Below, piece by piece: positions 31,872 through 42,789 of a DNA stretch of 64,000 nucleotides. The notes under the pieces are model-generated. The model was given only the letters and a program-made list of their open reading frames with translations. It ran no database searches and was not told where the DNA came from. Positions within the stretch are counted from its first letter, which is position 1. The number at the start of each line of letters is the position of its first letter. This DNA is from Branchiostoma floridae. Lineage: Eukaryota > Chordata > Leptocardii > Amphioxiformes > Branchiostomatidae. Both the position numbers and the translations under genes were made by a program. The stretch covers positions 17,099,780 to 17,163,779 of the forward strand of contig NC_049992.1 of assembly GCF_000003815.2 (NCBI RefSeq), read 5' to 3'.

Positions 31872-34800
31872 GTAAGGCTAGGGACAGGGTAGGTTAGTCC
31901 TTATATGTTACGTTTAACATTAAACCTTCACAATCATTCCAACAAATTGTTCGTATTCTTTCCTAAGAGGTAACGAGAACATCATCAGTGTACAACAGGC
32001 ATAGGACTTCCTTGAGTGAACGCAAGGTATTGTTAAATATAACTGCTGCTTGAGGAAATTGAATCAGATTGTATTTGCCATCTAAAAAGAGAGAGGGTGT
32101 TGTATTTTTAGCATGTTTTCTCAAACATCTGTTTTATGGTGCTTTGCAGGAGTTCGTAGGATCTTCTACTTCACCAAGGAAAAGGTCAGCTCGGATTGGA
32201 GGGACCTAGCCTTCCATCTTGGATTCGAGCAGGCAGATATCGACAACATCGAAGGGAAAAACCGAGATGACAAGTCCCGCTGTATGGACCTGTTGGAGGA
32301 ATGGCTGAAGTGCAACGGAGACAGAGCCACTATAGAGGTCCTGATGGAGGCTCTGTCTGAAGCAAACTTACAGAGCACTGTGGACGGGCTAAAAAGCAAA
32401 TATCCTGGTAAAAATACATTTTTCTTTCAAAAGTAAACTTGTAAATATTACGTACAATCCTGTGTTTCCAAAAAGATTTTAGAAATTTCGTTTTCATTGT
32501 GATAAGACAGAAATACTTCGAAGAAAATTAAATGAGAAACAAAGGTGCAATAGATAACTACATAAGATATGACATACATATGGCATTATTGCTATGATAT
32601 CAGTACATTTCTAATCATACATGAATATTGCCTGCCTTCTCCAGAGTTGAATGCACCACTATCGAGAAGTCAGCTGGAAAGGAAGGTGGATGGGGGTCAT
32701 TTGCCAGAAAAGAAAGGAGATAGAAATGAAGAGGATATGTCGATAGAAAGTAAGGGGTTGTTTTTTTCTTTATTTGCTGGTGTTACAACTTTAAACTCTT
32801 GAAGAAAATGGTGGCAGCAGCCAACAAAAATACGCCTTTGTATTTGCCAATACAATATAGTGCAACTCAACACCGGGGCTCTCTTTGTGCGACCGTGAAA
32901 CATGAACTACCCTGTATTCAACGGAATGTTTACTGTGCAGAGCGTGACGTGGGGCCTTTCAAAGTTCTTCATTTTTCGCCAACTAGCTTAGCGTTCTGAC
33001 AACTTGTGAAGTAAAATCGTTTTGGTCGCAAAAAACTGGAATATTTCCAGCCAGAAAAACTTAAATATATGGTGCATAGTTGCTTCTTTCTATCTCTTTT
33101 CATAAAACTCAATAAATTTGTCTCAGATTGTTTGGCATTTAATCTGACTATCATAGTTTTAAATTTTTTATATATCATGGGAATATCAGAAAAATAATTT
33201 ACAAATGAGTTTTGTTCGTCAGAAATACAGAAATTATGGCAATCAAACATTTAACTGTTATAATGTGTATTTTCAACAATGTTCTGCATTCCTAATTGTG
33301 AATTTCTGCTATCTTTTCCAGATGCGTTCCTTGGGTCCATGAGAAAGTACTACGAGTTGAGGTTAACAAAATTCAAGCCTCTGATTTGGAATGACAACTT
33401 CGCGCCCACCATCGACGATCTCTTCACAGAGTTAAATTTCTCATCGGGAAATATTAAGAGATTAGATGACCTTTTCAATTCAAATACCAGCGAGCAGTCT
33501 GTAGCACGAAGGTTCATTCTAATCGAAGCCGAACCAGGAGGGGGGAAGACAACATTTATGACCAAAGAAGCCCTAGACGCCGTCTCACAGAAAACAGAGC
33601 TGGGCAAACGGCACAACATCGTCCTGTTGATCAGACTACGGGAGGTGAGAGAGGGAGAGAGCATAGAGGAGATAGTGTGGGACCAGTGTGTTGATGAAAC
33701 AACAGAAGGTGTTGATGCACAGTCTATCAAAACGATCCTACAGAGAAACCCGTCTCGGGTGCTCTTTCTACTGGATGGGTTTGACGAGCTGCATCCAAAG
33801 GCCAAGGCAGACAGGCAGGCCATTCCCAAACTGCTGTCTGGCAAGGTGTACCCCAACAGCACGATCGTGATCACCTCCCGACCCGCAGCAGGAGTGCAGC
33901 AGTACGCCCAGCCAGACTACCGCGCAAGTATCATTGGCTTCTCCTTCAAGCATGTCATGGAATACATTGGACAATATTTCACAGTTGTTGGGAATCAAGA
34001 CCTGGCAAAGACACTTATTGGCCATCTCGAAGATGATGGTATTTTGAGAGATCTAGTCGAGAACCCGATGTTTCTGACGCTGGTATGTGTGCTGTGGGAA
34101 GAAGACCAAGCCATTGTGTCTGCCGGGACAATGACGGGACTGTATGACAACCTACAGACATGTCTGATAAAAAAGCACTGCAAGCGGGAAGGAGTGGACA
34201 TGCCAACCGACGGGATACCTTCAGACTTGGGTCGTGCATTGCTGCAGCTCGGCAAGCTAGCACTAGAGGCGCTGCTGAGGAAGGAGATCCAACTTGACAT
34301 TGCAGAAGTAGAACGAAAAAACGTGAACTGGGTGCTGCTATTGAAGCTCGGAGTGGTCTTCTCGGAGGCCACAGCGTCAAAGCTGCACCCTCGGAGACAG
34401 CTGACCTTTGCACACAAGACGATACAAGAGTACCTTGCCGGACGGTATGTCGCCTCAGTCGTGTTGAATCACGACATAATAGATCTTCTGAAGCTCACGA
34501 CCGTAAGCAATGTGCTTGAGCATAGTAACCTGCTTCAGTTCACATGTGGATCATCGGACTCACGAGCAGCACAAGCTGTGATGGAAGGGCTAGCAAATAT
34601 CAGCAGCAAGAAATACGAAGGTTTACAGGTAGAGAACGTCACAAAGTTAGACTGGCCATGGATACCAAGGCAAGAGGCTTGTAAGGGTTATAACGGTTTT
34701 GCTCGGCTATGCCTGGATATCCTGAATGAACGAATGGAGCCAGGCGTACTGCAGGCCGTCAGGAGAGCGCTGCCATTTATGGTCTCACACAACGCCATCA

Positions 34801-36885
34801 ACAGCAGGCAACATGCTGCTCTTAAATACTACATACAAAACATTCAGCCGTCGGCACAATACCTGCACAAAATGGCACTTGATATGGGTGGTCCTTCTCA
34901 GTTTGTGACGGCTCAAGTTCTCCAATTCCTGGAGCAGACTTTCCAATCCCCAACTCCAGGGCTGGTGTTAGACCTGTCTCTAAGTGGTCTATTTCTTGGC
35001 GCGCCTGAACTGACAGAAAGACTAGTCTCTGTTTTAAAACACGTTCCTGGACTGAGAAGACTGAACTTGTCACAAACGTACCAATATGCACCATCACTCC
35101 AGCCAATCATAGATGCCTTCAGCCATACGCCTATGTTAGAAGAGCTGGATTTAAGCTGGATGGATCTCGGCGATGATGAGATAGAAGTCGTGCAGGCTGG
35201 GCTGAAACGTCTTCCACATTTGGCTGTACTCCATTTCAAGGCAGATATCTACGAACAGGAGATCACCATAACAGCCGAAGGCATGTCACGCCTAGCTCAC
35301 TCCATGCGTAAGCTTACAGGACTGAGGGAACTGGATATAAGCAGTAATGCGATCGGCGACGATGGAATGGAACATCTCGCCGACGTCCTCCCCATCTTCA
35401 CCGCCATGCAGATATTGGTCCTGGCGCAAGTTGGCATGAGCATCAGAGGCTTGCGTAAACTGGTCCATGCTCTGCGATTCCTAACAGGACTGCTCAAACT
35501 GGACATTTCTGAGAATCACATAGGAGACATAGGACTGGAGTGTCTGGCAGATATCCTTCCCAGCCTCCCTGCAGTGAAGGTGTTGGAGCTCAGGAAGACA
35601 GGTATCGGCGACAAGGGGATGTCGGCTCTGGTCAGAGCTCTACCTTATCTGATGGAGTTACAGGTGTTGGACGTGAGCGAGAATCACATCGGGGACTCAG
35701 AGATTGTCGCATTGGTTCAGACACTCTGCCGGTCTAGCAGTTTGGATAAAGAACAAAACCCACTCGTAGGCTCACACGTAAAGGAACTGGACTTCAGGGA
35801 GAACATTGGGCTGACAGCAGCTGGGATTGAGAGAGTCTCACAGATCATCAGACTGCCAGCACTTACTACGCTGAGAATGTCCACATATCCGGAGGTACTC
35901 ACTCACTTGCCTGACACTGCTGCCATGGCCGTTGCCGATGCTCTACACAGACTTCCTGCATTGGAGCGGCTGCACCTGGGGTACATCTCCATGGAGCCTG
36001 CAGGGTTCCAGGCCGTGGTGCAGGCTGCTGAGGAACATCCGACACTGCGCAAGCTGTGGTGAGTACGTGTCAGGCAATAAGTAGTATGAATACTTAAAAA
36101 AAAACTGTTGCTTGTGATTCGTTGTATCTACTTTCTGTCAAGCTGTCAACAATTTATTGACTTTCAGCTATATTCTCTAAGAGGACAAAGCAGTGGAAAT
36201 GTTTACAAGTCCCGTTTCTCCAGCAAAAAGTGGTATCTAAGTGATTTTAGGCTTCCTCTATTACCATATGATATCTACAGGTACACAAAGGAGGGAGTTC
36301 CTGAGGGAGTGGACACCACCGCCAGCTGCTTGACATGGTCCAGGACACTGAAAAGGTAAATAGACTTTATGTATTTATCCATAAAGAGGATTATTACACT
36401 TGAATGCCTGTTTTCCTACGGATTACTACATGTTAGTTCTTTTTATTTGAAAATCAGGCAATGGGAAATGATTAATGATGCCGCAAGTGAAAAACTGCAT
36501 GTGGGAAAATATTATTTGAACATGAATCTATACATCTAGAATCAGGTAATCCACATTTGTGGTGTATGTTTGTTTCGACAAATTATCGCTTCTTAGTGGT
36601 TTAACTCTGAAGCATTCGACATGTTTATTGGGAACTTCATTGTTAGGAATGATATATGATATACACATGTATTTCTACACATGACGGTATGTCTGTTGAA
36701 TCTGACTTTAAAGACAGGCTCTACATGTGGATGTGTGTTCTACCATATACAGGTACAGCTGGCAGAAGGTTCCAGAATGGATGAACGACCCAAAGGCCAT
36801 ATTCCAAATGATAGCAGGGGCTGCGACGACCTTAATGTCTGCCGACTTTCACGTTTTTGGAACGAATGTGTTTCGTCCCAAATAA
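31841..36885 (+). CDS. Gene B: NLR-type receptor with DEATH, NACHT and LRR domains (6 exons, 1112 aa)
   Basis: Exons are 31841-31871, 32150-32407, 32645-32749, 33322-36058, 36281-36355 and 36753-36885, all GT-AG with consistent phases. A DEATH domain (about residues 12-96) is followed by a charged linker. The NACHT NTPase has Walker A AEPGGGKTT (about 201-209) and Walker B VLFLLDGFDEL (about 278-288). Ribonuclease-inhibitor-like leucine-rich repeats cover about 690-1045, with LDISSNAIGDDGMEHLADVL as a clear unit. A short C-terminal tail comes from two small exons. By family knowledge NLRs are cytosolic sensors that oligomerise through NACHT and signal through the N-terminal death-fold domain. 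DEATH-NACHT-LRR receptors are expanded in amphioxus and sea urchin. All key NTPase motifs look intact, so the gene is probably functional. The ligand is unknown. Confidence 0.92.
32150..32407 (+). CDS. Gene B exon 2: DEATH domain
   Basis: The acceptor is GCTTTGCAG. The exon encodes KEKVSSDWRDLAFHLGFEQA, DIDNIEGKN, LLEEWLKCNGDRATIEVLME and ALSEANLQSTVDGL. This is the six-helix DEATH pattern (W-x-x-LA-x-x-LG, then a W in helix 5). The donor is CCTG|GTAAAA, phases 1 to 1, 85 whole codons. Confidence 0.92.
32645..32749 (+). CDS. Gene B exon 3: charged linker
   Basis: The acceptor CTTCTCCAG ends at 32644 and the donor A|GTAAGG starts at 32750, phases 1 to 1, 34 whole codons. The product is charged and low in hydrophobics (SQLERKVDGGHLPEKKGDRN), a flexible linker between the DEATH and NACHT domains. 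Confidence 0.8.
32825..33049. repeat. Direct repeat copy 2, in gene B intron 3
   Basis: It matches 31387-31620 along its length, including CGACCGTGAAACATGAACTA and CCCTGTATTCAAC. The rest of this intron (32750-33321) shows nothing notable. Confidence 0.7.
33322..36058 (+). CDS. Gene B exon 4: NACHT NTPase and leucine-rich repeats
   Basis: A 2.7-kb exon with acceptor TCTTTTCCAG at 33321 and donor TG|GTGAGT at 36059, 911 whole codons. It holds the NACHT domain, with P-loop EPGGGKTT, DGFDEL and the downstream TSRPAAG sensor-like motif. A winged-helix region contains FAHKTIQEYLAGRYV, the conserved NACHT-associated motif. At least eight LRR units follow, spaced about 28-29 residues. Without splicing the frame stops at a TGA directly after the donor, which is why an unspliced reading looks complete. 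Confidence 0.95.
36281..36355 (+). CDS. Gene B exon 5: C-terminal segment
   Basis: The acceptor ATATCTACAG ends at 36280 and the donor AG|GTAAAT starts at 36356, phases 2 to 2, 24 whole codons. It encodes YTKEGVPEGVDTTASCLTWS then RTLK. No domain is recognised. Confidence 0.78.
36356..36752 (+). other. Gene B intron 5
   Basis: 397 bases, AT-rich. No repeat or exon was recognised. Confidence 0.6.
36753..36885 (+). CDS. Gene B exon 6: C terminus and stop
   Basis: The acceptor CATATACAG is followed by 44 codons, including YSWQKVPEWMNDPKAIFQMI, ending GTNVFRPK with TAA at 36883-36885. The tail has an amphipathic stretch (AIFQMIAGAATTLMSADF), but no known domain is recognised. Confidence 0.78.
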
Positions 36886-37063
36886 GGGATGATTATATCC
36901 TTTTTGTATCGTCACCATGAATTGCAAAATCATACCCGACGGCCATTGTATTTACAGTAATGTAACCAAAAGTTCATACCAACCACTAATTTCTGATCAA
37001 CCATAATATACTACGTTTACTATTGTTGGTTTTGAATCTTCTTTGAATGTATATGTAGTAGAT

Positions 37064-37069
37064 AATAAA
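37064..37069 (+). promoter_or_regulatory. Likely poly(A) signal of gene B
   Basis: AATAAA lies 179 bases past the gene B stop codon. A second AATAAA is at 37191-37196. Either could set the 3' end, and the first is the better placed. Retrotransposon-derived sequence starts just after the second one. Confidence 0.5.
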
Positions 37070-37204
37070 TTGTCTAACGTTCTGCATAATGAGTGGAATC
37101 TGTCATGTCAGCGCATACGTAGCGTTTTGCTGATCCCCTGAATATTCAAAGCTCAAAAATTGTGGCAATTGTTTGAAATAACTGAAGAATAATAAACGAC
37201 TAAT

Positions 37205-37590
37205 CTAAATCTATTTCTACTTAAGCTGTTTGATGGGTTTTACTTCTTTTCCGTATGCAGTAGGAGATGAATTGTCCAACATTTTCATATATAAAGGGGT
37301 TGGACGACTTACTAGTAAGCAAGAAGATTGATTTTTGTTGGTCGGTAAGGTGATAAAAGCTTGGGAAAGTTTTGCAGATTTTTTGCAGATTTTTAAGGAA
37401 AAGTTTGTTTCTTTCGGAACTGTAATGTGAACATTGACAAATGAAATGTAGTTCATCTTCTACTGCTTTACCTGAACAATATTTACATGTTCTCTCGTCA
37501 ACGGACAGTTTTAAAATGAAAACTATCTATTCACAAACACTTCGAAACGTTGTACGGCAAAAATGCAACTCCTGTTACGCATCAAACAAC
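37205..37590 (-). mobile_element. Non-LTR retrotransposon ORF2 C terminus
   Basis: On the minus strand the frame encodes RTCKYCSGKAVEDELHFICQ then CSHYSSERNKLF. This is the C-x-x-C-x(8)-H-x(4)-C type motif at the end of CR1/jockey-like ORF2 proteins. It continues to FISYCIRKRSKTHQ and stop. The same end is seen at 20740-20830. Only the last part remains. Confidence 0.75.
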
Positions 37591-38689
37591 CAATGGTTTT
37601 CACATGCAAATCAAAAATATATACATACCAATATGTTTAGGGATCAATACATGGTACATGTAGTAGCTAAATTACTAGCCACCTGAATAATGACAGACTA
37701 TCTCCACCTCTTACACTACTGTAGATGCCAGCCTTAGGCTTGACAATTCCAAAATAAATAAATGCTTTTGAAGTTGTTGCTGATGGGGTTACTAGCCCCT
37801 ATCAGTGTTAACTATTGTTTTATGCAACCATAAAATAAGGCCAAGGGCATGTTGATTTGATTGTATTTGGGGCCTTTTTGGTGGTCATCTTTTACCACCC
37901 TTATTGGTAGATAAATAAGCTCAACGCTTTTCCTGTATTACAAACTAGGCTTGACGTCTAAATTTGGCAACCATTCAAGGTGATTATGACAATTAACAGG
38001 AAACCACTATTAATCACAAATTTTCAAGGAAACATTGACATAATGACAACTTGTTTTGTTGGTAAGATAGCTTGTATATCATGTTTCATGCTTGTGAATG
38101 GTCTCAGTTAAGTAAATCAAAGTAAAGTAGTTTCGAAAATTCAAAACCCTTTGCGAGCCTTTCTCGATCTCCCCATTCTAAAAAAGACCGAAATTTGGCA
38201 ATTTGACGGTCGTCTTTGCCACTTTCTAGTCGCGGCCGGGAGCGGTACTGCAGGTGAGGCTCTAGAAGGCCCTTCCGACTTATAAAATTGCACAAATGCA
38301 CACGATACTAAACTTAAAGCTATTGAACACTTTCCCAAACAGGTCTAGACGTCTTCACATAAATTAAGACAGACATTCATGACTTTTAAAGACACAAATT
38401 GACGCAAAAAGACCGCTTGTTAGGCACCGTATAAGGAACCAATATGAGACCTTGTCTACCTGTTGAAGCTCCTACATTCATACGTTCTGAGGCAATTAAG
38501 GATATGTGTGATCTCCATATACTTTCCTTTGTCAACTTTGGCCTTTTACTATCTATATGACAAACTTCTCATGACATTAGACGACAAAACGATATAAGTA
38601 GTACAACCTGTAACGCTTCTTCTGGCATTCATCCACATAGCCACTATAGCAAAGGTCCATCCACAGCTTCTTGATTGATGCTTTCCACA

Positions 38690-38730
38690 AACAAACAAAC
38701 AAACAAACAAACAAACAAACAAACAAACAA
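38690..38730. repeat. (CAAA)n microsatellite
   Basis: About ten pure units of CAAA. Confidence 0.95.
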
Positions 38731-40122
38731 CACTCACACATGGGTGCCTACAGACAGACGGACATAGAAATATAATCACATTCACAATTAACAAACCCAA
38801 AACGACACGAAAAATATAACCTACTTGGGAAAGGTAATAATAGAATTTGATTTGATATGAATAAAAGATAGATTAAGGAAATCTGAGAACCGTTATCATA
38901 TCGAAGTGCTATTTTAAGCTACAGGATTCTGTCCTTATATGTTAAATCTCCAAGCAACAGTTCCGATTTTCCCTCCCGTCATCTGCTTGGCTATTTACCG
39001 CTGTACGGTGCGGCGATACTTTTAGCCGTTAGGCGGCGCTTCTAAGCCGTGTGCAGGATGCACCCATGGAATCTCCATGATGCACCTGGCCGTCTTAGCA
39101 ACCTTAACGTTGATTGGTCCAGATCGTGGTGACGAAATGACTTGTCCAAATAAGTAAAACGTCCGTATGCAATATTTTATGTATGCAATGTGATACCTAC
39201 ATGTTCGTAATTGCTTGATTATCCGATAACTTTTTGTAGTAAAATTCATCTAAAATATCACTATTAAACACAGAGATGAACTTTTAAAAACAAAATCATA
39301 CAAATCTCTCTTCAATTCTCTCCATTTTTATTCCATTTTATCCCATGACAGTTAAAGTTACCTGCAACACCATGTACATCTTAGTCACAATCACACTCAA
39401 AATTGAGTCAAATAACATTATAAAGTATACTAACGAATTGATGAAGTTTCACCAAATTATAAGTTAGCATGAATGTTTATCCCAATGAAAACCAGGCTTA
39501 TTCTAGTAACAGAAAATCAACATTACAAACATATGTACATATATTTGATATCGAATCTCTTTCAATGTTCCATCAAATATTTCACAATTCATAATCTTTT
39601 ATATTACTCCAAGGCACTTTCAAGGCATCATTTTGCTTTTAACATATTCACCAATTAAAGCAACAAACCAATATACTTATACTTCAACCTCCATAGTATA
39701 GTAGAAAACTAGTAAAGCTCTCCCTAGGAACCATTGTCTGATGCAACTTTCCAAATCTTCTTTCTACTTAAAACTCACCTATGCAGACCAAAGAGTTAGA
39801 TGGGCAATAAACTAACACAGATGTAAATGATAAAGATGCAAAATAAGTGTTTAGGGGAAAGAATGGCAAATGCAGTCTTTGGAAATTGTTTTCAATACAA
39901 GCTTTGTATCTATTGAAAAACATATACCTGTTAAAAAAAGTTGAAATGGTGGTAGATGAAGCTGATTTTGTTACGATATATTTCAGCAACAAATCTAGAA
40001 CTAACATCAACTGTCATAATTCCACAAGGTGCCATGATAGTGTCACTACATCACAGAAAAATGTTGTTAAAGAGGTCTTTTCAAGATTGTCTTGAACACC
40101 TAAATATCTTAAAGTGTATACA

Positions 40123-40341
40123 TAACGCTGGTTCACCTTTATCCGTGGGGTAATCTTTATCCGTTGTTTTTCAAAACAGCGCATTTAGGGATATCAAGTC
40201 GACAGACGGTTGTTTCAAATTGGAATATTTAAAAAACATAGCAGCTTGAACTCACATTTCGTCGACATTATAGCCCTAAATACCCTGCTTTTGAAAACAA
40301 CGAATATAGGTTACCCCGCGAATAAAGGTGAACTAGCGTTA
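40123..40341. mobile_element. Hairpin element, copy 1 (TAACGCTGGTTCACC family)
   Basis: TAACGCTGGTTCACCTTTAT at the left mirrors GGTGAACTAGCGTTA at the right. Inner GGGATATCAAGTCGACAGAC is loosely mirrored too. Copies lie at 40512-40739 and 60985-61202. Confidence 0.78.
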
Positions 40342-40511
40342 CCTCAGGATTACTGATGCTGCATTTGTACATCTCTTCAAATTCACTTATTTTTCTCATG
40401 TGGTAGAATCATGGCACCCAGTGGAAATATGAGAGTTGATGTTAGTAGTAGGGTTATAAATGATGAATAAAAAACAAACTATGATTCAAAAGACTGAGAT
40501 GATTTGGAGGG

Positions 40512-40739
40512 TAACGCTGGTTCTCCTTTACCTGAGGGTGACCTATATCTGTTGTTTGTAAAAAAAAAAGCGTATTTAGGGATATGAAGTCGACGGACGG
40601 TGGTTTCAAATCGGAACATTTTGAAAGTAGTGCAAATTTGAAATCGCAGACCGCAGATTTGATACTCCTAAATTTGCTGTAACAGTTTTAAAAAACAACA
40701 GATAAAGGTCACCCTGCGGATAAAGGTGAACTAGCGTTA
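40512..40739. mobile_element. Hairpin element, copy 2 (TAACGCTGGTTCACC family)
   Basis: The ends TAACGCTGGTTCTCC and GGTGAACTAGCGTTA match copy 1, with the same internal GGGATATGAAGTCGACGGAC motif, about 170 bases downstream of copy 1. Confidence 0.78.
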
Positions 40740-41946
40740 TACCAATATGCAACAAAATAGGTAAAAGACTACGGAAAAATAAAGTCTGGATGAGGCAACA
40801 AGGATATCAGCCACTCTATCTCTCATGCTTGTACAGAAATGTACCAAATAACTGGCAGTGGTAAACTTCCGCATAGGGCAACCACAAAGTCACAATTTGC
40901 AGGAAATGCAGGCACTGATACATGTATAAATGTAATTCCTGACATTAGAAGAATCTTGTAAAACAATAACACACTACTGTCTTGACAAGAAGATTAAACA
41001 ATGTTTACAGAATCAACCTTCAATATGAACATGATTGAAATTCATTTTCATGTACTAGACAATATCCAAAATATCTGATGTTTGCATCATCTAATTCGTT
41101 ACTATGTCAACTATGCACTATTCAAATACACCTATATAGAAAAGAAGGAATATACCGATAATCTCTATATATGAACAATCATGTACACCCAAGAATATAT
41201 CTTCTCATTTGTTAGTATGCACTTAATAATACTGCATAGTACCGAAGTCCTTTAGTATTAACCCATGACTTATGTATTACTTCAAAAGTCAATATGATCA
41301 AATAAAAGGCTCATCGGTACTGTGTTACCACAACAAAGAACCAGCATTCATTAGTCTTTTATTATATGGATTAGGCCACACTGACTAATGTGCAAGGGAA
41401 AAAATCAGCAAAAAATGCTTCTAAACCACAAACATCCAGTCCATAATTTCTTTCACAGGGCTGGTTTGTCTTATGTTCAGCTCTAGTATGATCTCTAGTA
41501 AGATGCAATTGTCGCTTTTTCAACAGTGCTTTTTATCCTCAGTTTTGTTTAAAGAGGAGAACAAGGTCCTGTGGTCCATTCTGACTGACTAGTGATGCTA
41601 CTGGGTCACATGTGGCCACTGTTTGTTTTGGAGCGTGCGCGCGGATGTCATTTATAAAACTAAGTCAGTGTGGCCTATTGTATGTGCAAAAACCTGACAG
41701 TCAGACATTATTGAAGGCACTCAATGGTATAAGAGAAGAGGTACTAGCTAATTGTAGGAAATACCTTGATCAAGTTTCTTTGCAACATGAGGTTCCCTTC
41801 AACATTACAGCTGGGTACAGCATTCTGTTTTGGAAGAAGTTAATCCTCTTTTATATTCTGTTTTTCAATTTCTGTATTTGAGGTTCAGTGAGAATCTGTG
41901 ATCAATTTGGTTCAAAATTCATTATGATAATGTATGACATGAGTTA

Positions 41947-42490
41947 CACCCCTATATTCCAATGAGTAAACCCATATGTTCTGACACCCTCTGACCCTAA
42001 CAGTAACTGCTAAACCTAACCTAACTCTAACCCTAATCCTAACTTAACCGCTAAACCCTTACCAAAACATACTGTAGAGGTGTCAGAATGTATGGGTTAA
42101 AGCTGTGTACCTAAATAAAGTTTAGGTACAGGTACACGGGGTTAGGTACAGGTCCGGATCTGATAATGTGCGTTAACTAGTTTGACCAATTATCTGTAAG
42201 TTATAAATGTAACCAACTAACTTTTATAGTAATAAATTGCCATCTTTGAATGAAGAATTACATTTTGAGCCTGAAAACAAAGTTTCCTTAATTTTCAACT
42301 GCAAGATTGTCACAATTGTCATCGTTGATTCTGGATTTACCTATGTAGTCTTTACTAGTGCTTTCGACAGTTTAGGTACAGGTACACAGATGTTTAGGTC
42401 CGGATCTGTACCTAAACAATTTTACAGGTACCGTACAGGTACAGGTATTTAGGTACACAGCCCTAGTATGGGTGTTGGAATATAGGGGCT
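41947..42490. mobile_element. Nested inverted repeat holding telomere-like repeats
   Basis: The outer arms are ACCCCTATATTCCAA and TTGGAATATAGGGG. The inner arms are AACCCATATGTTCTGACACC and GGTGTCAGAATGTATGGGTT. Between the inner arms lies degenerate CCTAAC/CCCTAA-type sequence (about 41995-42060), such as CTAACTCTAACCCTAATCCT. Confidence 0.65.
42110..42460. repeat. GGTACA-type short repeats
   Basis: TAGGTACAGGTACACGGGG, GGTACAGGTCCGGATCTG and CAGGTACCGTACAGGTACAG occur at both ends of this stretch in similar order, flanking about 200 unique bases. Confidence 0.6.
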
Positions 42491-42544
42491 TTGGAACATG
42501 GCGTACGGGAACAAAGGGGTGTCATCACGTAGAATGTTGTCCAT

Positions 42545-42789
42545 TTACAGCTCATCCTTGGTCTTTGCGTCTTGTCCGTAGTCGTAAACGTACTGGTGTT
42601 CCGCCGTGATCCGAGGCGTGGCCACGACTGGCCCCTTGGTCTCGTACGTCCACACCACGCGGCCGGTCTCACGGTCCACGCAGAAGACGGGACCGCTGAT
42701 GGAGCCGATGTACACGCGGCCGTGTTTGTCCAACCTCGGGCTGGACCAGACCTCCTCGCCCGCGGGAAACTTCCACACAATGGCGCCGT
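42545..42789 (-). CDS. Gene C exon m: last propeller blades, KDEL and stop
   Basis: The exon contains IVWKFPAGEEVWSSPRLDKH, GRVYIGSISGPVFCVDRETG and RVVWTYETKGPVVATP, then YDYGQDAKTKDEL and TAA. The acceptor is TTGTTTCCAG. It is much more GC-rich than the flanking introns. A 4.9-kb repeat-rich intron separates it from exon l. Confidence 0.93.

Larger units (their letters stand above)
36886..42544. other. Convergent intergenic region between genes B and C
   Basis: It contains the gene B poly(A) signals, a retrotransposon fragment (37205-37590), a (CAAA)n run, two copies of a hairpin element (40123 and 40512), a nested inverted repeat with telomere-like sequence (41947-42490) and GGTACA-type repeats (42110-42460). 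No gene was found. A short frame at 41612-41881 is not convincing. Confidence 0.55.

Noticed and set aside
33350-35902. Several open frames of 60-174 codons opposite or out of frame with the NLR exon
   Set aside because: Shadows of the strongly coding plus-strand exon, with no domain of their own.
41612-41881. 89-codon open frame starting MATVCFGACARM
   Set aside because: No recognised domain, and it lies in AT-rich intergenic DNA between convergent genes. Chance is the simplest explanation.
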